A stretch of DNA of 64,000 nt. Origin: SIG299 sp051880375 (GTDB taxonomy: Bacteria; Bacillota; Clostridia; Lachnospirales; Lachnospiraceae). Positions 51,165 to 59,543 of this stretch are shown here, one piece after another; position 1 is the stretch's first letter, and each line of letters begins with the position of its first letter. The translations under genes were made by a program, and so were the position numbers. The notes beneath the pieces were generated by a model. That model saw only the letters and a program-made list of their open reading frames with translations, ran no database searches and had not been told where the DNA came from. The DNA is taken from contig JBJENV010000060.1 in NCBI GenBank assembly GCA_051880375.1, positions 68,703 through 132,702 of the forward strand, written 5' to 3'.

Positions 51165-52577
51165 ATGAGTGAACACGAAAACACATTTTTAGAAACAGAG
51201 GGGATAGGCAGGCTGATGAGAAAGTATGCCGTTCCGTGCATTATTTCTCTGCTGGTGGCGGCTCTTTATAACATTGTGGACCAGATTTTCATTGCGAATG
51301 CAGACTATCTTGGTTCCTACGGAAATGCGGCAAATACGGTAGTCTATCCGCTTACGGTAGTTGCGCTTGCCATTGCGGTTATGATTGGTGACGGCTGCTG
51401 CGCCTATGTCAGTATCTGTCTTGGTGCGAGAGAAAAGGAGAAGGCGGGCGGAAGCATCGGAAGTGCGGTTCTGCTTTCGACACTCTGCGGCATTTTGCTG
51501 CTGGTGCTGTATTTTGTGTTTCAGACACCGATTCTGACGCTGTTTGGCGGAACGGTGAATGCGGAAACCTTTGTACAGTCAAAAGAATATTTTACTTATA
51601 TTACGATAGGAATTCCGTTCTATGTATTCGGACAGGCAATGAATCCGGTCATCCGTTCCGATGGTAGCCCGAAGTTTGCCATGTTTTCGACGTTGGCAGG
51701 AGCGGTAGTGAACATCATTCTGGACCCGGTTTTTATTTTTGTTTTCAGGTGGGGGATGATGGGTGCCGCGGTAGCTACCGTACTTGGTCAGGTATTGACG
51801 GCAGCACTTGCAATAGCCTATCTGTTCCGCATGAAGGCGGTGAAGCTGCAAAAGCAGAGCTTCCGTTTTCATCCGGAGCTTATGAAAAAGTATCTGCCGC
51901 TCGGTATCTGCAGCTTCCTGTCGCAGATTTCACTTGTTGCGGCAATGGCGGCAATCAACAATATGATTCAGAAGTACAGTGCACTTGATCCGGTATTCGG
52001 GCAGCCTGAATATGCACAGATACCGATGGCAGTCATCGGTATCGTGATGAAGTTTTTCCAGATTGTCATTTCGATTGTTGTCGGCATGGCAGCAGGATGT
52101 ATTCCGATTGTCGGTTTTAACGTAGGAGCCGGAAGAAAGGACAGGGCAAAGAGCCTGTTTAGCAGACTTTTAACTGCAGAGGCTGCGGTCGGTCTGATTG
52201 CATTGCTGATTGTACAGCTCTTCCCGAGACAGATTATCGGAATTTTCGGCGCAGCAAACGAAAGTGTTTACTATACCGAATTTGCGGTCAAGTCGTTCCG
52301 TACCTACCTGTGCATGATGGTATTTGCGTGTGTCAATAAGGCAGCCTTTATCTTTTTACAGTCGCTTGGAAAGCCGTGGATTTCCACCTTCCTCTCCATG
52401 ATACGAGAGGTTGTGTTCGGCGTCGGCTTTGCCCTGCTGCTCCCGCTTTGGTTCGGACTCGACGGCGTCCTTTACTCCATGCCGGTTTCCGACATCCTGA
52501 CCTTTATCGCATCCGTTATTGTCATCATCCTGACCTATAAAGAGCTGAACCAGCCGAACAAGGAACGGGATATATAA
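51165..52577 (+). CDS. MATE-family multidrug/metabolite efflux pump
   Basis: The 470-aa protein has 12 predicted membrane segments and the MATE layout of two similar halves: MRKYAVPCIISLLVAALYNIVDQIFIANADYLGSYGNAA at the start, GDGCCAYVSICLGAREKEKA, VIRSDGSPKFAM, VNIILDPVFIFVFRWGMMGAA and GCIPIVGFNVGAGRKDRAK in the second half. It would export cationic compounds using Na+ or H+. The leader (promoter, terminator, second hairpin) suggests control by attenuation. RBS AAAGAGG precedes the ATG. Confidence 0.92.
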   Translation: MSEHENTFLETEGIGRLMRKYAVPCIISLLVAALYNIVDQIFIANADYLGSYGNAANTVVYPLTVVALAIAVMIGDGCCAYVSICLGAREKEKAGGSIGSAVLLSTLCGILLLVLYFVFQTPILTLFGGTVNAETFVQSKEYFTYITIGIPFYVFGQAMNPVIRSDGSPKFAMFSTLAGAVVNIILDPVFIFVFRWGMMGAAVATVLGQVLTAALAIAYLFRMKAVKLQKQSFRFHPELMKKYLPLGICSFLSQISLVAAMAAINNMIQKYSALDPVFGQPEYAQIPMAVIGIVMKFFQIVISIVVGMAAGCIPIVGFNVGAGRKDRAKSLFSRLLTAEAAVGLIALLIVQLFPRQIIGIFGAANESVYYTEFAVKSFRTYLCMMVFACVNKAAFIFLQSLGKPWISTFLSMIREVVFGVGFALLLPLWFGLDGVLYSMPVSDILTFIASVIVIILTYKELNQPNKERDI

Positions 52578-52590
52578 AAACAAGACACAT

Positions 52591-52835
52591 AAAAACAAGA
52601 GATTCCTGCAGCTTTGTGAGGAAAGACTCTATAATAAGAAAATGAAATTCAGACAGGGACGATATGCACCGTCTAAAAGACAGCCGGGCAAATTTGTCTG
52701 ACATAATACGGACACTCGTGTCCGTGTTAGACAGACAAATTTGTTTGGATGTCTCTTTTGTCGGTGTGTGAGCCCTGTCTGAATTCCATTTTCTATTATT
52801 TTTGCTCTACAAAACTGCAGGAACCTCTTGTTTTT
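52591..52835. repeat. 245-bp near-perfect palindrome (MITE-like or structured RNA)
   Basis: Outer arms 52591–52617 and 52809–52835 match over 27 bases with two mismatches; the next arms 52631–52658 and 52773–52799 match with small gaps; CAAATTTGTCTG (52689–52700) pairs with CAGACAAATTTG (52732–52743); the tip is ACGGACAC-TC-GTGTCCGT (52708–52725). Thus most of the 335-base MATE–argS gap is one long hairpin. No ORF is present. A 12-bp direct repeat (ATAAAAACAAGA at 52574 and 52589) abuts the left end. Confidence 0.85.
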
Positions 52836-52913
52836 TCTACTATTGTATGATACATTATACTTATTCAGTTAAAACTAGATATAACATTTGTTTTCACCCA
52901 TTGGAGGATGTTT

Positions 52914-54707
52914 ATGAAACCATTGATTGATATGATTGGAACAGAGTTGAAGCAGGCGTTTGCCGCGTGCGGCTACGAGGAGAGCTTCGGACAGGTAACC
53001 TTGTCGAATCGGCCGGATTTGTGCCAGTATCAGTGTAACGGTGCGATGGCTGCGGCAAAGACGTATAAAAAGGCACCGATTCTGATTGCTAACGAGGTAG
53101 TAGCAGCGTTAAACAAGAAGCTGTTTTCCGAGGTGACGGCAGTTGCTCCGGGCTTTATCAATATCAAGGTCTGCCCTTATTTCCTGACACTTTATCTGGA
53201 GGATATGCTCCACGAAAAGAATTATGGCTATGAACAGGGAAAACCGCAGAAGATTGTCATTGATTACGGCGGACCGAACGTAGCAAAGCCGCTCCACATC
53301 GGTCATCTGCGCTCGGCGGTCATCGGAGAAAGCGTTAAGCGCATCTGCCGCTTCGCAGGAAACGAGGTCATCGGGGATGTGCATCTTGGTGACTGGGGCT
53401 TACAGATGGGCCTGATTATCGAGGAATTGAGAGAGAGAAAACCGGAGCTTCCTTACTTTGATGAGGGCTTTACCGGAGAATATCCGAAGGAAGCACCGTT
53501 TACCATCAGTGAACTGGAGGAAATTTATCCTTGTGCCAGCGGAAAGTCCAAGGTGGACGAGGCGTTTAAGGAAAGAGCGCATACGGCAACTGCAAAGCTG
53601 CAGGAGGGTTATGCTCCGTATCTTGCACTCTGGAAGCACATTCTGCATGTTTCGGTAGAGGATTTAAAGAGAAATTACGAAAATCTGGATGTTTCGTTTG
53701 ACTTGTGGCTCGGAGAAAGTGATGCCCAGCCGTATATTCCGGATATGATTGACGATATGGTAAAGAAGGGCTATGCAAAAGAGAGCATGGGCGCTCTGGT
53801 GGTAGACATCAGAGAGGACGGCGATTCCAAGGAGCTTCCGCCATGTATCGTAAGAAAATCCGACGGTGCGGCACTTTATGAAACGACCGACCTTGCAACG
53901 ATTATTCAGAGAGAAAAGGATTATCAACCGGACCGCTATATCTATGTGGCGGATAAGCGTCAGGAACTTCACTTTGTACAGGTGTTCCGTGCGGCAAAGA
54001 AGTGCGGTCTTGTCGCACCGGAGAAGGAGCTTTACTTCCTGGGCTTCGGTACGGTAAACGGAAAGGACGGCAAGCCGTTTAAGACAAGAGACGGTGGCGT
54101 GATGCGTTTGGAAACCTTGATTTCGGGTGTAAACGAAGAAGTTTATAAAAAGATTATGTCTGCGCGTGAGATGCCGGAGGAGAAAGCAAGACAGATTGCA
54201 AAGAAGGTCGGACTTGCGGCTCTCAAGTATGCAGATTTGTCAAATCAGGCAGCCAAGGATTACATTTTTGATATTGACCGCTTTACCTCATTTGAAGGAA
54301 ATACCGGGCCATATATCCTGTATACGATGGTTCGTATCAAGTCAATTCTCGCAAAGTATGAGGAGCAGAGCGGAAATGCAGGCAATACAACAAAGGGAAA
54401 AATTGCTCATCCGTATCATGAAAATGATACAAGAGAGTACGGTGCATCGGAAATTGACCTGATGCTGACAGCAGCCAAATTCAATGATGTTATTGCGCAT
54501 GTCTATCAGGAAATTGCGCCGCATAAGCTCTGTCAGTACATTTACGATATGGCAAATGCGTTTAACAGCTTCTACCATGAAAATAAAATCATGAGTGAGG
54601 AAAATAAGGAGAAGCAGGGTGAGTGGATTGCGCTCATTACGCTTGTGCTTCGTCTGCTTGAAATCTGCACCGATCTGCTTGGTTTTGAAGCACCGGAGCG
54701 TATGTAG
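52914..54707 (+). CDS. argS: Arginyl-tRNA synthetase
   Basis: ArgS (597 aa) charges tRNA-Arg. It has the N-terminal Add-1 domain, DYGGPNVAKPLHIGHLRSAVIGESVKRI with the HIGH motif, DLKRNYENLDVSFDLWLGES, YVADKRQELHFVQVF, and the KMSKS-like site GKPFKTRDGGVMRL; the C-terminal DALR domain ends ICTDLLGFEAPERM. ATG 52914 is chosen because GGAGG at 52903–52907 is 6–7 bases upstream; ATG 52908 would overlap it. No T-box motif is present in the upstream palindrome. Confidence 0.96.
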   Translation: MKPLIDMIGTELKQAFAACGYEESFGQVTLSNRPDLCQYQCNGAMAAAKTYKKAPILIANEVVAALNKKLFSEVTAVAPGFINIKVCPYFLTLYLEDMLHEKNYGYEQGKPQKIVIDYGGPNVAKPLHIGHLRSAVIGESVKRICRFAGNEVIGDVHLGDWGLQMGLIIEELRERKPELPYFDEGFTGEYPKEAPFTISELEEIYPCASGKSKVDEAFKERAHTATAKLQEGYAPYLALWKHILHVSVEDLKRNYENLDVSFDLWLGESDAQPYIPDMIDDMVKKGYAKESMGALVVDIREDGDSKELPPCIVRKSDGAALYETTDLATIIQREKDYQPDRYIYVADKRQELHFVQVFRAAKKCGLVAPEKELYFLGFGTVNGKDGKPFKTRDGGVMRLETLISGVNEEVYKKIMSAREMPEEKARQIAKKVGLAALKYADLSNQAAKDYIFDIDRFTSFEGNTGPYILYTMVRIKSILAKYEEQSGNAGNTTKGKIAHPYHENDTREYGASEIDLMLTAAKFNDVIAHVYQEIAPHKLCQYIYDMANAFNSFYHENKIMSEENKEKQGEWIALITLVLRLLEICTDLLGFEAPERM

Positions 54708-54713
54708 AAAAAA

Positions 54714-54745
54714 CTGACCGGCGTGTATGAAACACTGCCGGTCAG
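54714..54745 (+). repeat. Hairpin between argS and the AAA ATPase gene
   Basis: CTGACCGGC (54714–54722) and GCCGGTCAG (54737–54745) form a perfect 9-bp stem, with GTGT/ACAC pairing inside. No T-run follows, so it is probably an mRNA-processing or stability element, not a terminator. Confidence 0.6.
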
Positions 54746-54769
54746 CAGGATATCATTTGGAGGACCTTA

Positions 54770-56143
54770 ATGTTCATCGGAAGAACGCAGGAATTGCGAC
54801 AACTGGAAGAGGCCTATCGTATGGAACGAAGCACGGCTGTTGTTCTGTACGGAAGAAAGGGCATCGGGAAAACAGAGCTGGCTCGTATGTTTATGAAGGA
54901 CAAGCCGGCTGTTTTCTATGCCGCTAAGGAACTTTCCGAGCAGGAACAATGCTATCTTGCGGCAGAGGAACTCGGGGTAGATAAGCAAGTCTCGGATGAG
55001 GCATTACAGAAGGTGCCGGAGTTAAACGAAACACTGCTGCGTGCTGCGGAAAACTGTGCAGCGCAAGGAAAGAAAGTTGTGATTGTATTAGATGAATTCC
55101 ACTTTATGGTAAAGACGGGGAGAAGCTTTTTGGAGGCATTCATCCAGATGATGAACGAAAGCAGCCAAAGATATATGTTCCTTCTCATCAGTTCATCGGT
55201 CAACTGGGTAGAAAACAGTATGGCAGAGGATTTGTCCATTGGCGCCAGATACCTTTCCGGTGTCATTAAGTTAAAGGAATTTACGTTTGCCATGCTGGTA
55301 AACCGTTTCCCCAATATGCCGGTGGAGCAGACGATTTACGTGAATGCAGTGCTTGGCGGAATACCGGGATATCTGGAATACTGGGAGGAAAAAGAGTCCG
55401 TACAGGAAAATATTCGTCGGATATTGCTTACAAAAAATGCGCCGTTGCTGTATGAAGCGGAGTATTTTCTAAAGAGTGAGCTGCGTGAGCTTGGTGCCTA
55501 CAATGCCATTTTGGCGGCCCTGGCAAGCGGCAAATATAAATTAAATGATATTTATGCAAGAACCGGATTTTCCAGGGCAAAAATCAGCGTTTACATTAAA
55601 AATCTGATTGAGCTTGACATTGTGGAGAAGATTTTTTCGTATGATGCGGCGGAGCATGCGAACGTCCAAAAGGGACTTTACCGCTTAAAGGATAATTACC
55701 TGCGATTTTGGTATCGTTATGTGTTCCCGAATCTTTCCGCTATCCTGTCGGCAAAAGAGGAGGTACTGCAAACGCGGATTCTGCCGACCTTCGATGATTA
55801 TGTACGTGAGTGCTTCGGAAGCGTCTGCAGTGAGTATCTGAAACTGATGGGAGAATACGGACGCTTACAGCACCGGTATACGACATGGGGCGCATGGTAC
55901 GGAAAGACCGGATTAATTGATATTGTGGCGGGAGACGATAAAGGAAACACGCTGGTTGGCTTCTGCCGCTTCGACAACAGACAGGTGACAAAACAAGACT
56001 ATGAGGGCTATATGGAGCTGCTTGACTTTGCAACCTTAGTGCCGCAGGAAGTTTATATCTTCTCGAAGGCAGGATTTGAGGGTGAACTTAAGAACTTTGC
56101 GGCAGGAAAGGAGCTTCATCTGGTCGGTTTGGAGGACTTATAG
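54770..56143 (+). CDS. AAA-type ATPase with DUF234-like C-terminus
   Basis: The 457-aa protein starts MFIGRTQELRQLEEAYRM and has Walker A YGRKGIGKTELARMF (about 27–41) and Walker B VVIVLDEFHFM (about 103–113), as in the archaeal-type ATPase (STAND-like) family. The middle holds a winged helix (YKLNDIYARTGFSRAKISVYIKNLIELDIVEKIF) and the C-terminal ~130 residues resemble DUF234, a nuclease-like fold: TWGAWYGKTGLIDIVAGDD. Function unknown; members may act in DNA handling or defence. It lies between argS and a second ATPase gene. Confidence 0.8.
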   Translation: MFIGRTQELRQLEEAYRMERSTAVVLYGRKGIGKTELARMFMKDKPAVFYAAKELSEQEQCYLAAEELGVDKQVSDEALQKVPELNETLLRAAENCAAQGKKVVIVLDEFHFMVKTGRSFLEAFIQMMNESSQRYMFLLISSSVNWVENSMAEDLSIGARYLSGVIKLKEFTFAMLVNRFPNMPVEQTIYVNAVLGGIPGYLEYWEEKESVQENIRRILLTKNAPLLYEAEYFLKSELRELGAYNAILAALASGKYKLNDIYARTGFSRAKISVYIKNLIELDIVEKIFSYDAAEHANVQKGLYRLKDNYLRFWYRYVFPNLSAILSAKEEVLQTRILPTFDDYVRECFGSVCSEYLKLMGEYGRLQHRYTTWGAWYGKTGLIDIVAGDDKGNTLVGFCRFDNRQVTKQDYEGYMELLDFATLVPQEVYIFSKAGFEGELKNFAAGKELHLVGLEDL

Positions 56144-56159
56144 CAGAAAGGGTGAAATT

Positions 56160-57452
56160 ATGTATCGACAATTATCCAGATTAGTGATATACCGTAATAT
56201 AGACAGGGACAGTATTTTGTTTTCCCTGGCAGATGCTATGGAGGCTTATGAAAAGGGTCGCGCCGATCAGGAGGAAACGGTCAGCCGTTTCTATACACAG
56301 GTGCATCGGCTGCTGGATGTAGCAACACAGTATGGTTTTGACGGAAATCTGTGGCAGAATTATCTGGCGTTTCTGCTCGCTATGACGGAGACTCCGTTCG
56401 GACTTGTGTGTGAAAAGCGAGGTGCCACGGAAGGCAGCGTCAATGAATTTGCCAAGGCAGACTTTGAAATATTCTGGTATCTGTTCCATTATGACTTTTC
56501 CAGATGGGAAGAGGAGTTCGGGATAGACTGTTTTTCTGTCATTATATCGTATCAGTCCATTCAAAAGGAAGAAAAATACTATAATAAAAGTGTCAGTGAC
56601 AGAGTACGTGCTTTAAGCAAAGCGATTGCAGAGGCGGCGGACGGGCAGCAGGTTTTTGACGTTGTGACGGAGTTTTACCGGGTACACGGAGTCGGCATGA
56701 TCGGCTTAAATAAGGCATTCCGTCTTGCTGAGCACGGTGAACTGATTCCGATTACGAATACCGAAGAGGTACATCTTACCGATATTATCGGTTACGAATC
56801 GCAGAAACAGAAGCTGGTGGAAAATACGAAGGCTTTTGTAGAAGGAAGAAAAGCAAACAATGTGCTGCTGTTCGGGGATGCCGGTACGGGAAAATCGACC
56901 AGCATTAAGGCAATTCTCAATGAATATTATGGTGACGGACTTCGTATGATTGAGATTTACAAGCATCAGTTTTCCGAGCTTGCCGGTCTGATTTCCTGCG
57001 TGAAGAACCGGAACTATAAGTTCATCATTTACATGGATGATTTGTCCTTTGAGGAATTTGAAATAGAGTATAAGTATCTGAAGGCAGTGATTGAAGGCGG
57101 GCTTGAAATCAAACCGGACAATGTACTCATTTATGCGACCTCGAATCGCAGGCATTTGATTCGTGAGACATGGTCTGACCGTTCCGATATGTCAAAGGAT
57201 GAACTGCATCGTTCCGACACCATGCAGGAAAAGCTGTCTTTAGTTGCAAGATTTGGAATCAGCATCAGTTTTATGGCACCGAACCAGAAAGAATACTTCG
57301 AAATTGTGCGTGGAATTGCAAAGAGATATCCGCAGATTACACTTTCGGAAGAGGAACTGCTTGCTGCAGCAAACGCATGGGAGCTTGCCCATGGCGGCTT
57401 ATCGGGAAGAACGGCACAGCAGTTTGTTACTTATCTTTTAGGAAAACAGTAA
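56160..57452 (+). CDS. DUF815-family AAA ATPase
   Basis: The 430-aa protein has an N-terminal helical region and a DUF815 AAA core: VLLFGDAGTGKSTSIKAIL (Walker A, about 240), FIIYMDDLSFEEFEIEYKYLKAVIEGGLE (Walker B area), NVLIYATSNRRHLIRE and LSGRTAQQFVTYLL at the end. DUF815 ATPases are widespread, with no settled function. ATG 56160 is preferred after AAAGGGTGAAA; the longer frame overlaps the previous gene. It begins 16 bases after the DUF234 ATPase, and the two are probably co-expressed. Confidence 0.83.
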   Translation: MYRQLSRLVIYRNIDRDSILFSLADAMEAYEKGRADQEETVSRFYTQVHRLLDVATQYGFDGNLWQNYLAFLLAMTETPFGLVCEKRGATEGSVNEFAKADFEIFWYLFHYDFSRWEEEFGIDCFSVIISYQSIQKEEKYYNKSVSDRVRALSKAIAEAADGQQVFDVVTEFYRVHGVGMIGLNKAFRLAEHGELIPITNTEEVHLTDIIGYESQKQKLVENTKAFVEGRKANNVLLFGDAGTGKSTSIKAILNEYYGDGLRMIEIYKHQFSELAGLISCVKNRNYKFIIYMDDLSFEEFEIEYKYLKAVIEGGLEIKPDNVLIYATSNRRHLIRETWSDRSDMSKDELHRSDTMQEKLSLVARFGISISFMAPNQKEYFEIVRGIAKRYPQITLSEEELLAAANAWELAHGGLSGRTAQQFVTYLLGKQ

Positions 57453-57485
57453 ATAACAATAGAGAAAACAGAAGGAGGACCGGGT

Positions 57486-58646
57486 ATGGGGTATGTCGGT
57501 GTAAGTGAAAAATGGAGAAAAGGTTTCAAAAAGTGGCTGCTGTGCACAACAGCGTCGGTGGTGTCTTCGACGATGCTGTTTACGGCAATATTATTTGCCT
57601 GCACGGCTCCGCCGAGTATATATGCAGCAACAGAACCTACTTATGAAGAGACGGAGGACACACAGGGAATCGATGCATTTGTTGGTGAGGTCAATGTGGA
57701 TGAACTGAATGTCCGTACCGGTTTTGGTCCCAATTATGATCCGGTAACCATAAACGGAGTGCGTCTGATTTTACGAAAAGGAGATAAGGTTGCAGTCATG
57801 GCCTCGGGTATATCCGTTGACGGAAATACATGGTATGAGGTGCGGTGGGTAGATGCCGGCGTGGAGTATCATGGTTATGTCAGAGGAAAGTTTGTAACCA
57901 AAACGGAGCAGAAGGCAGTTCCGTTGCCGACGCCTACGCCGGAGCCGACGCCTACACCGGAACCGACGCCTACACCGGAGCCGACGCCTACACCGGAACT
58001 GACTGCTACACCGGAACCAACGATGGCGCCGGTGGAAGAAGAAAACGGAGGAGGAGTGATGCTTTCCATTGGACGGGGCATCGGTATTCTTGCGGCTCTG
58101 CTTATCATAGCAGCGCTCCTTTATGTTTTCATTATGAAGCGTAAGAGAGAGGCACTGGTTGCAGAAACTTCGGAAAAGCTTGACAATTTAAAGAATATCC
58201 AGCTGGATAAGGGACCGGAAGATGCTTCCGGAAATCCGATTTCCGTAATGCGAAGAAAGCATACCCAGGCTTCCGAGGACACAGAAGAGCGTCCGGTAAG
58301 ACGCAGAGAGGGTTTTGAGTCCGACGCGGCAATTCTTGCAAGAAAAGAACGTGCGAGAGTAGCAAATGAAGAGATTATTGAAGAAACCCGCTTCTACAAT
58401 CCGAATGCCGTGCAGGAGGAAAGTGACAGAATGAAGCAGCTTTCCGAAAACTTAAAGGAAAAGGAATTCATAAAAGAAGAAATAGACAATCTAAAGCCGG
58501 GTGACATGGTATATCATGAGTACTTTGGTAAGGGTGTTGTCTTTGACAACTCGGATGTCAAGGTCATTGAAATCCGTTTCGGTGCAGATGTCCGCTTTAT
58601 CAATAAGGCATCCTGCGTAGCAAAGAAGCTGATGAGAAAGATTTAA
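57486..58646 (+). CDS. SH3b – Thr/Pro repeat – TM – Tudor-like membrane protein
   Basis: The 386-aa protein begins with a signal/anchor (about 18–48), then an SH3b domain (about 66–137, VNVDELNVRTGFGPNYDPV…WYEVRWVDAGVEYHGYVRGKFV), Thr/Pro/Glu repeats (147–180), a second hydrophobic segment (195–217), a charged coil (about 225–335) and a C-terminal domain LKPGDMVYHEYFGKGVVFDNSDVKVIEIRFGADVRFI (336–383). The last resembles the Tudor-like end of PcrA/UvrD helicases, which contacts RNA polymerase. The SH3b would bind cell wall outside and the C-terminus act inside. It follows the DUF815 gene by 33 bases. Function unknown. Confidence 0.75.
   Translation: MGYVGVSEKWRKGFKKWLLCTTASVVSSTMLFTAILFACTAPPSIYAATEPTYEETEDTQGIDAFVGEVNVDELNVRTGFGPNYDPVTINGVRLILRKGDKVAVMASGISVDGNTWYEVRWVDAGVEYHGYVRGKFVTKTEQKAVPLPTPTPEPTPTPEPTPTPEPTPTPELTATPEPTMAPVEEENGGGVMLSIGRGIGILAALLIIAALLYVFIMKRKREALVAETSEKLDNLKNIQLDKGPEDASGNPISVMRRKHTQASEDTEERPVRRREGFESDAAILARKERARVANEEIIEETRFYNPNAVQEESDRMKQLSENLKEKEFIKEEIDNLKPGDMVYHEYFGKGVVFDNSDVKVIEIRFGADVRFINKASCVAKKLMRKI
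57927..58016 (+). repeat. Five 18-bp tandem repeats coding Pro-Thr-rich spacer
   Basis: Units of the type CCGACGCCTACACCGGAA start at 57927, 57945, 57963, 57981 and 57999, the first and last with changes. They encode TPTPEP units, the flexible stalk of the SH3b protein. The number of copies may vary between strains. Confidence 0.85.
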
Positions 58647-58731
58647 GTTATTGATAAAAAGAATAATTCATATTTTTCTATTATAGTAAACAAAAAGAGT
58701 TGCATATACTATAAATAGCTGTAAAAATTAC

Positions 58732-58760
58732 TTGACAAGAAGTGCAGAGTTGGGTAAGAT
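58732..58760 (+). promoter_or_regulatory. Promoter of the small RNA upstream of the Abi_2 gene
   Basis: TTGACA (58732–58737), 17-base spacer, TAAGAT (58755–58760), giving a start near 58767. Confidence 0.8.
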
Positions 58761-58766
58761 AATTAC

Positions 58767-58835
58767 AGTGATCGCGTTGCAGAAACCTGTGAGGCCTGCG
58801 ACCGGGGGAGAGCCTGCGGGGTCTCCTCTTTTTTT
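58767..58835 (+). ncRNA. AbiF-type small structured RNA (candidate antitoxin)
   Basis: About 69 nt lie between a good promoter and a T-run. GTTGCAG (58776–58782) pairs with CTGCGAC (58796–58802, one wobble) and encloses the mini-hairpin CCT-GTG-AGG. A second stem, GGGGAGA (58805–58811) with TCTCCTC (58822–58828), is followed by seven Ts (58829–58835) and acts as terminator. The RNA stands directly upstream of an Abi_2-family gene, the known place of AbiF RNAs, which guide or neutralise the HEPN protein. The match to that RNA family is by position and architecture, not by a covariance search. Confidence 0.65.
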
Positions 58836-58848
58836 AGTTTAAGGAGAG

Positions 58849-59463
58849 TATCTTGATGCTGCGAATTATAATTATGTAGGTAAGAAGAACCAAAGGGATA
58901 TTGATCGCTTGATAAGAATTCTAAAGGATTATGTGACAAAACCGACAGATTACAATTATATAAATCATGCACAGAAAAAATATGGGAATGTACCATTATG
59001 GGTACTGACAAATGCATTAACATTTGGTAATATTTCAAAAATGTATATGTTGCTTCCACAGGATATACAAATTAAGATTAGCAGAAATTATTCATGCATC
59101 AACGAAAGCCAGATGATATCCATTTTAACAGTGACGGTAAAATTTAGAAATGTCTGTGCGCATGGCGAACGATTATTTACATATAGAACTACTGATAGTA
59201 TTCCGAATTTACCGATACACAAGAAATTAAACATTGCTCAAAAAGGTACACAATACATAAACGGAAAAAATGATTTGTTTTCTGTAGTAATTTCCTTGAA
59301 ATATTTGTTGAGTGATGGATGGTATAAGGAGTTCATAAAGGAGCTAAAGATGCTGATTGATAAATATCTGAAAAAGCATGATAGTATATCGGAACGAGAA
59401 TTATATGAAAAAATGGGCTTTCCTGAAAACTGGAAAAAGATAACCAGATATAGAAAACGATGA
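58849..59463 (+). pseudogene. Abi_2/AbiF-type HEPN protein, N-terminal half deleted
   Basis: Reading from 58849 gives YLDAANYNYVGKKNQRDIDRL, then INHAQKKYGNVPLWVLTNALTFGNISKMYMLLP, the conserved middle of Abi_2 proteins, and FRNVCAHGERLF with the HEPN RNase motif RxxxxH, ending IDKYLKKH…ITRYRKR. Full-length members have about 300–330 residues, so roughly the first 100–130 are missing. AAGGAG (58841–58846) and an ATG at 58856 remain where the normal start would be, but that ATG opens only an 8-codon frame; an in-frame TTG (58909) could start a 184-aa product. GC is lower than in neighbours, suggesting transfer. The RNase motif is intact but the protein is probably inactive. Confidence 0.8.
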
Positions 59464-59482
59464 AGTTCACTAAAAAGCAAGG

Positions 59483-59517
59483 AGGCTGTCGCATTACGTT
59501 TTGTAATACGGCAGCCT
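59483..59517. terminator. Convergent terminator between the Abi remnant and abfA
   Basis: AGGCTG (59483–59488) pairs with CAGCCT (59512–59517), with CG and ATTAC/GTAAT pairs inside. An A-rich stretch precedes it and a T-containing stretch follows it, so it can serve both strands. Confidence 0.65.
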
Positions 59518-59543
59518 AAATTTATTATACGGCAGTTTCCTAG

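Noticed and set aside
52591..52835. T-box leader for argS
   Set aside because: No AGGGTGGNACCGCG-type motif or specifier loop is visible, and the region is one continuous palindrome.
57927..58016. 18-bp tandem repeats as a possible minisatellite or CRISPR
   Set aside because: They are in frame and encode a Thr/Pro stalk within the SH3b protein.
57875..58108. Minus-strand Gly/Val/Ser repeat ORF
   Set aside because: It is the complement of the Thr/Pro repeat in the SH3b gene.
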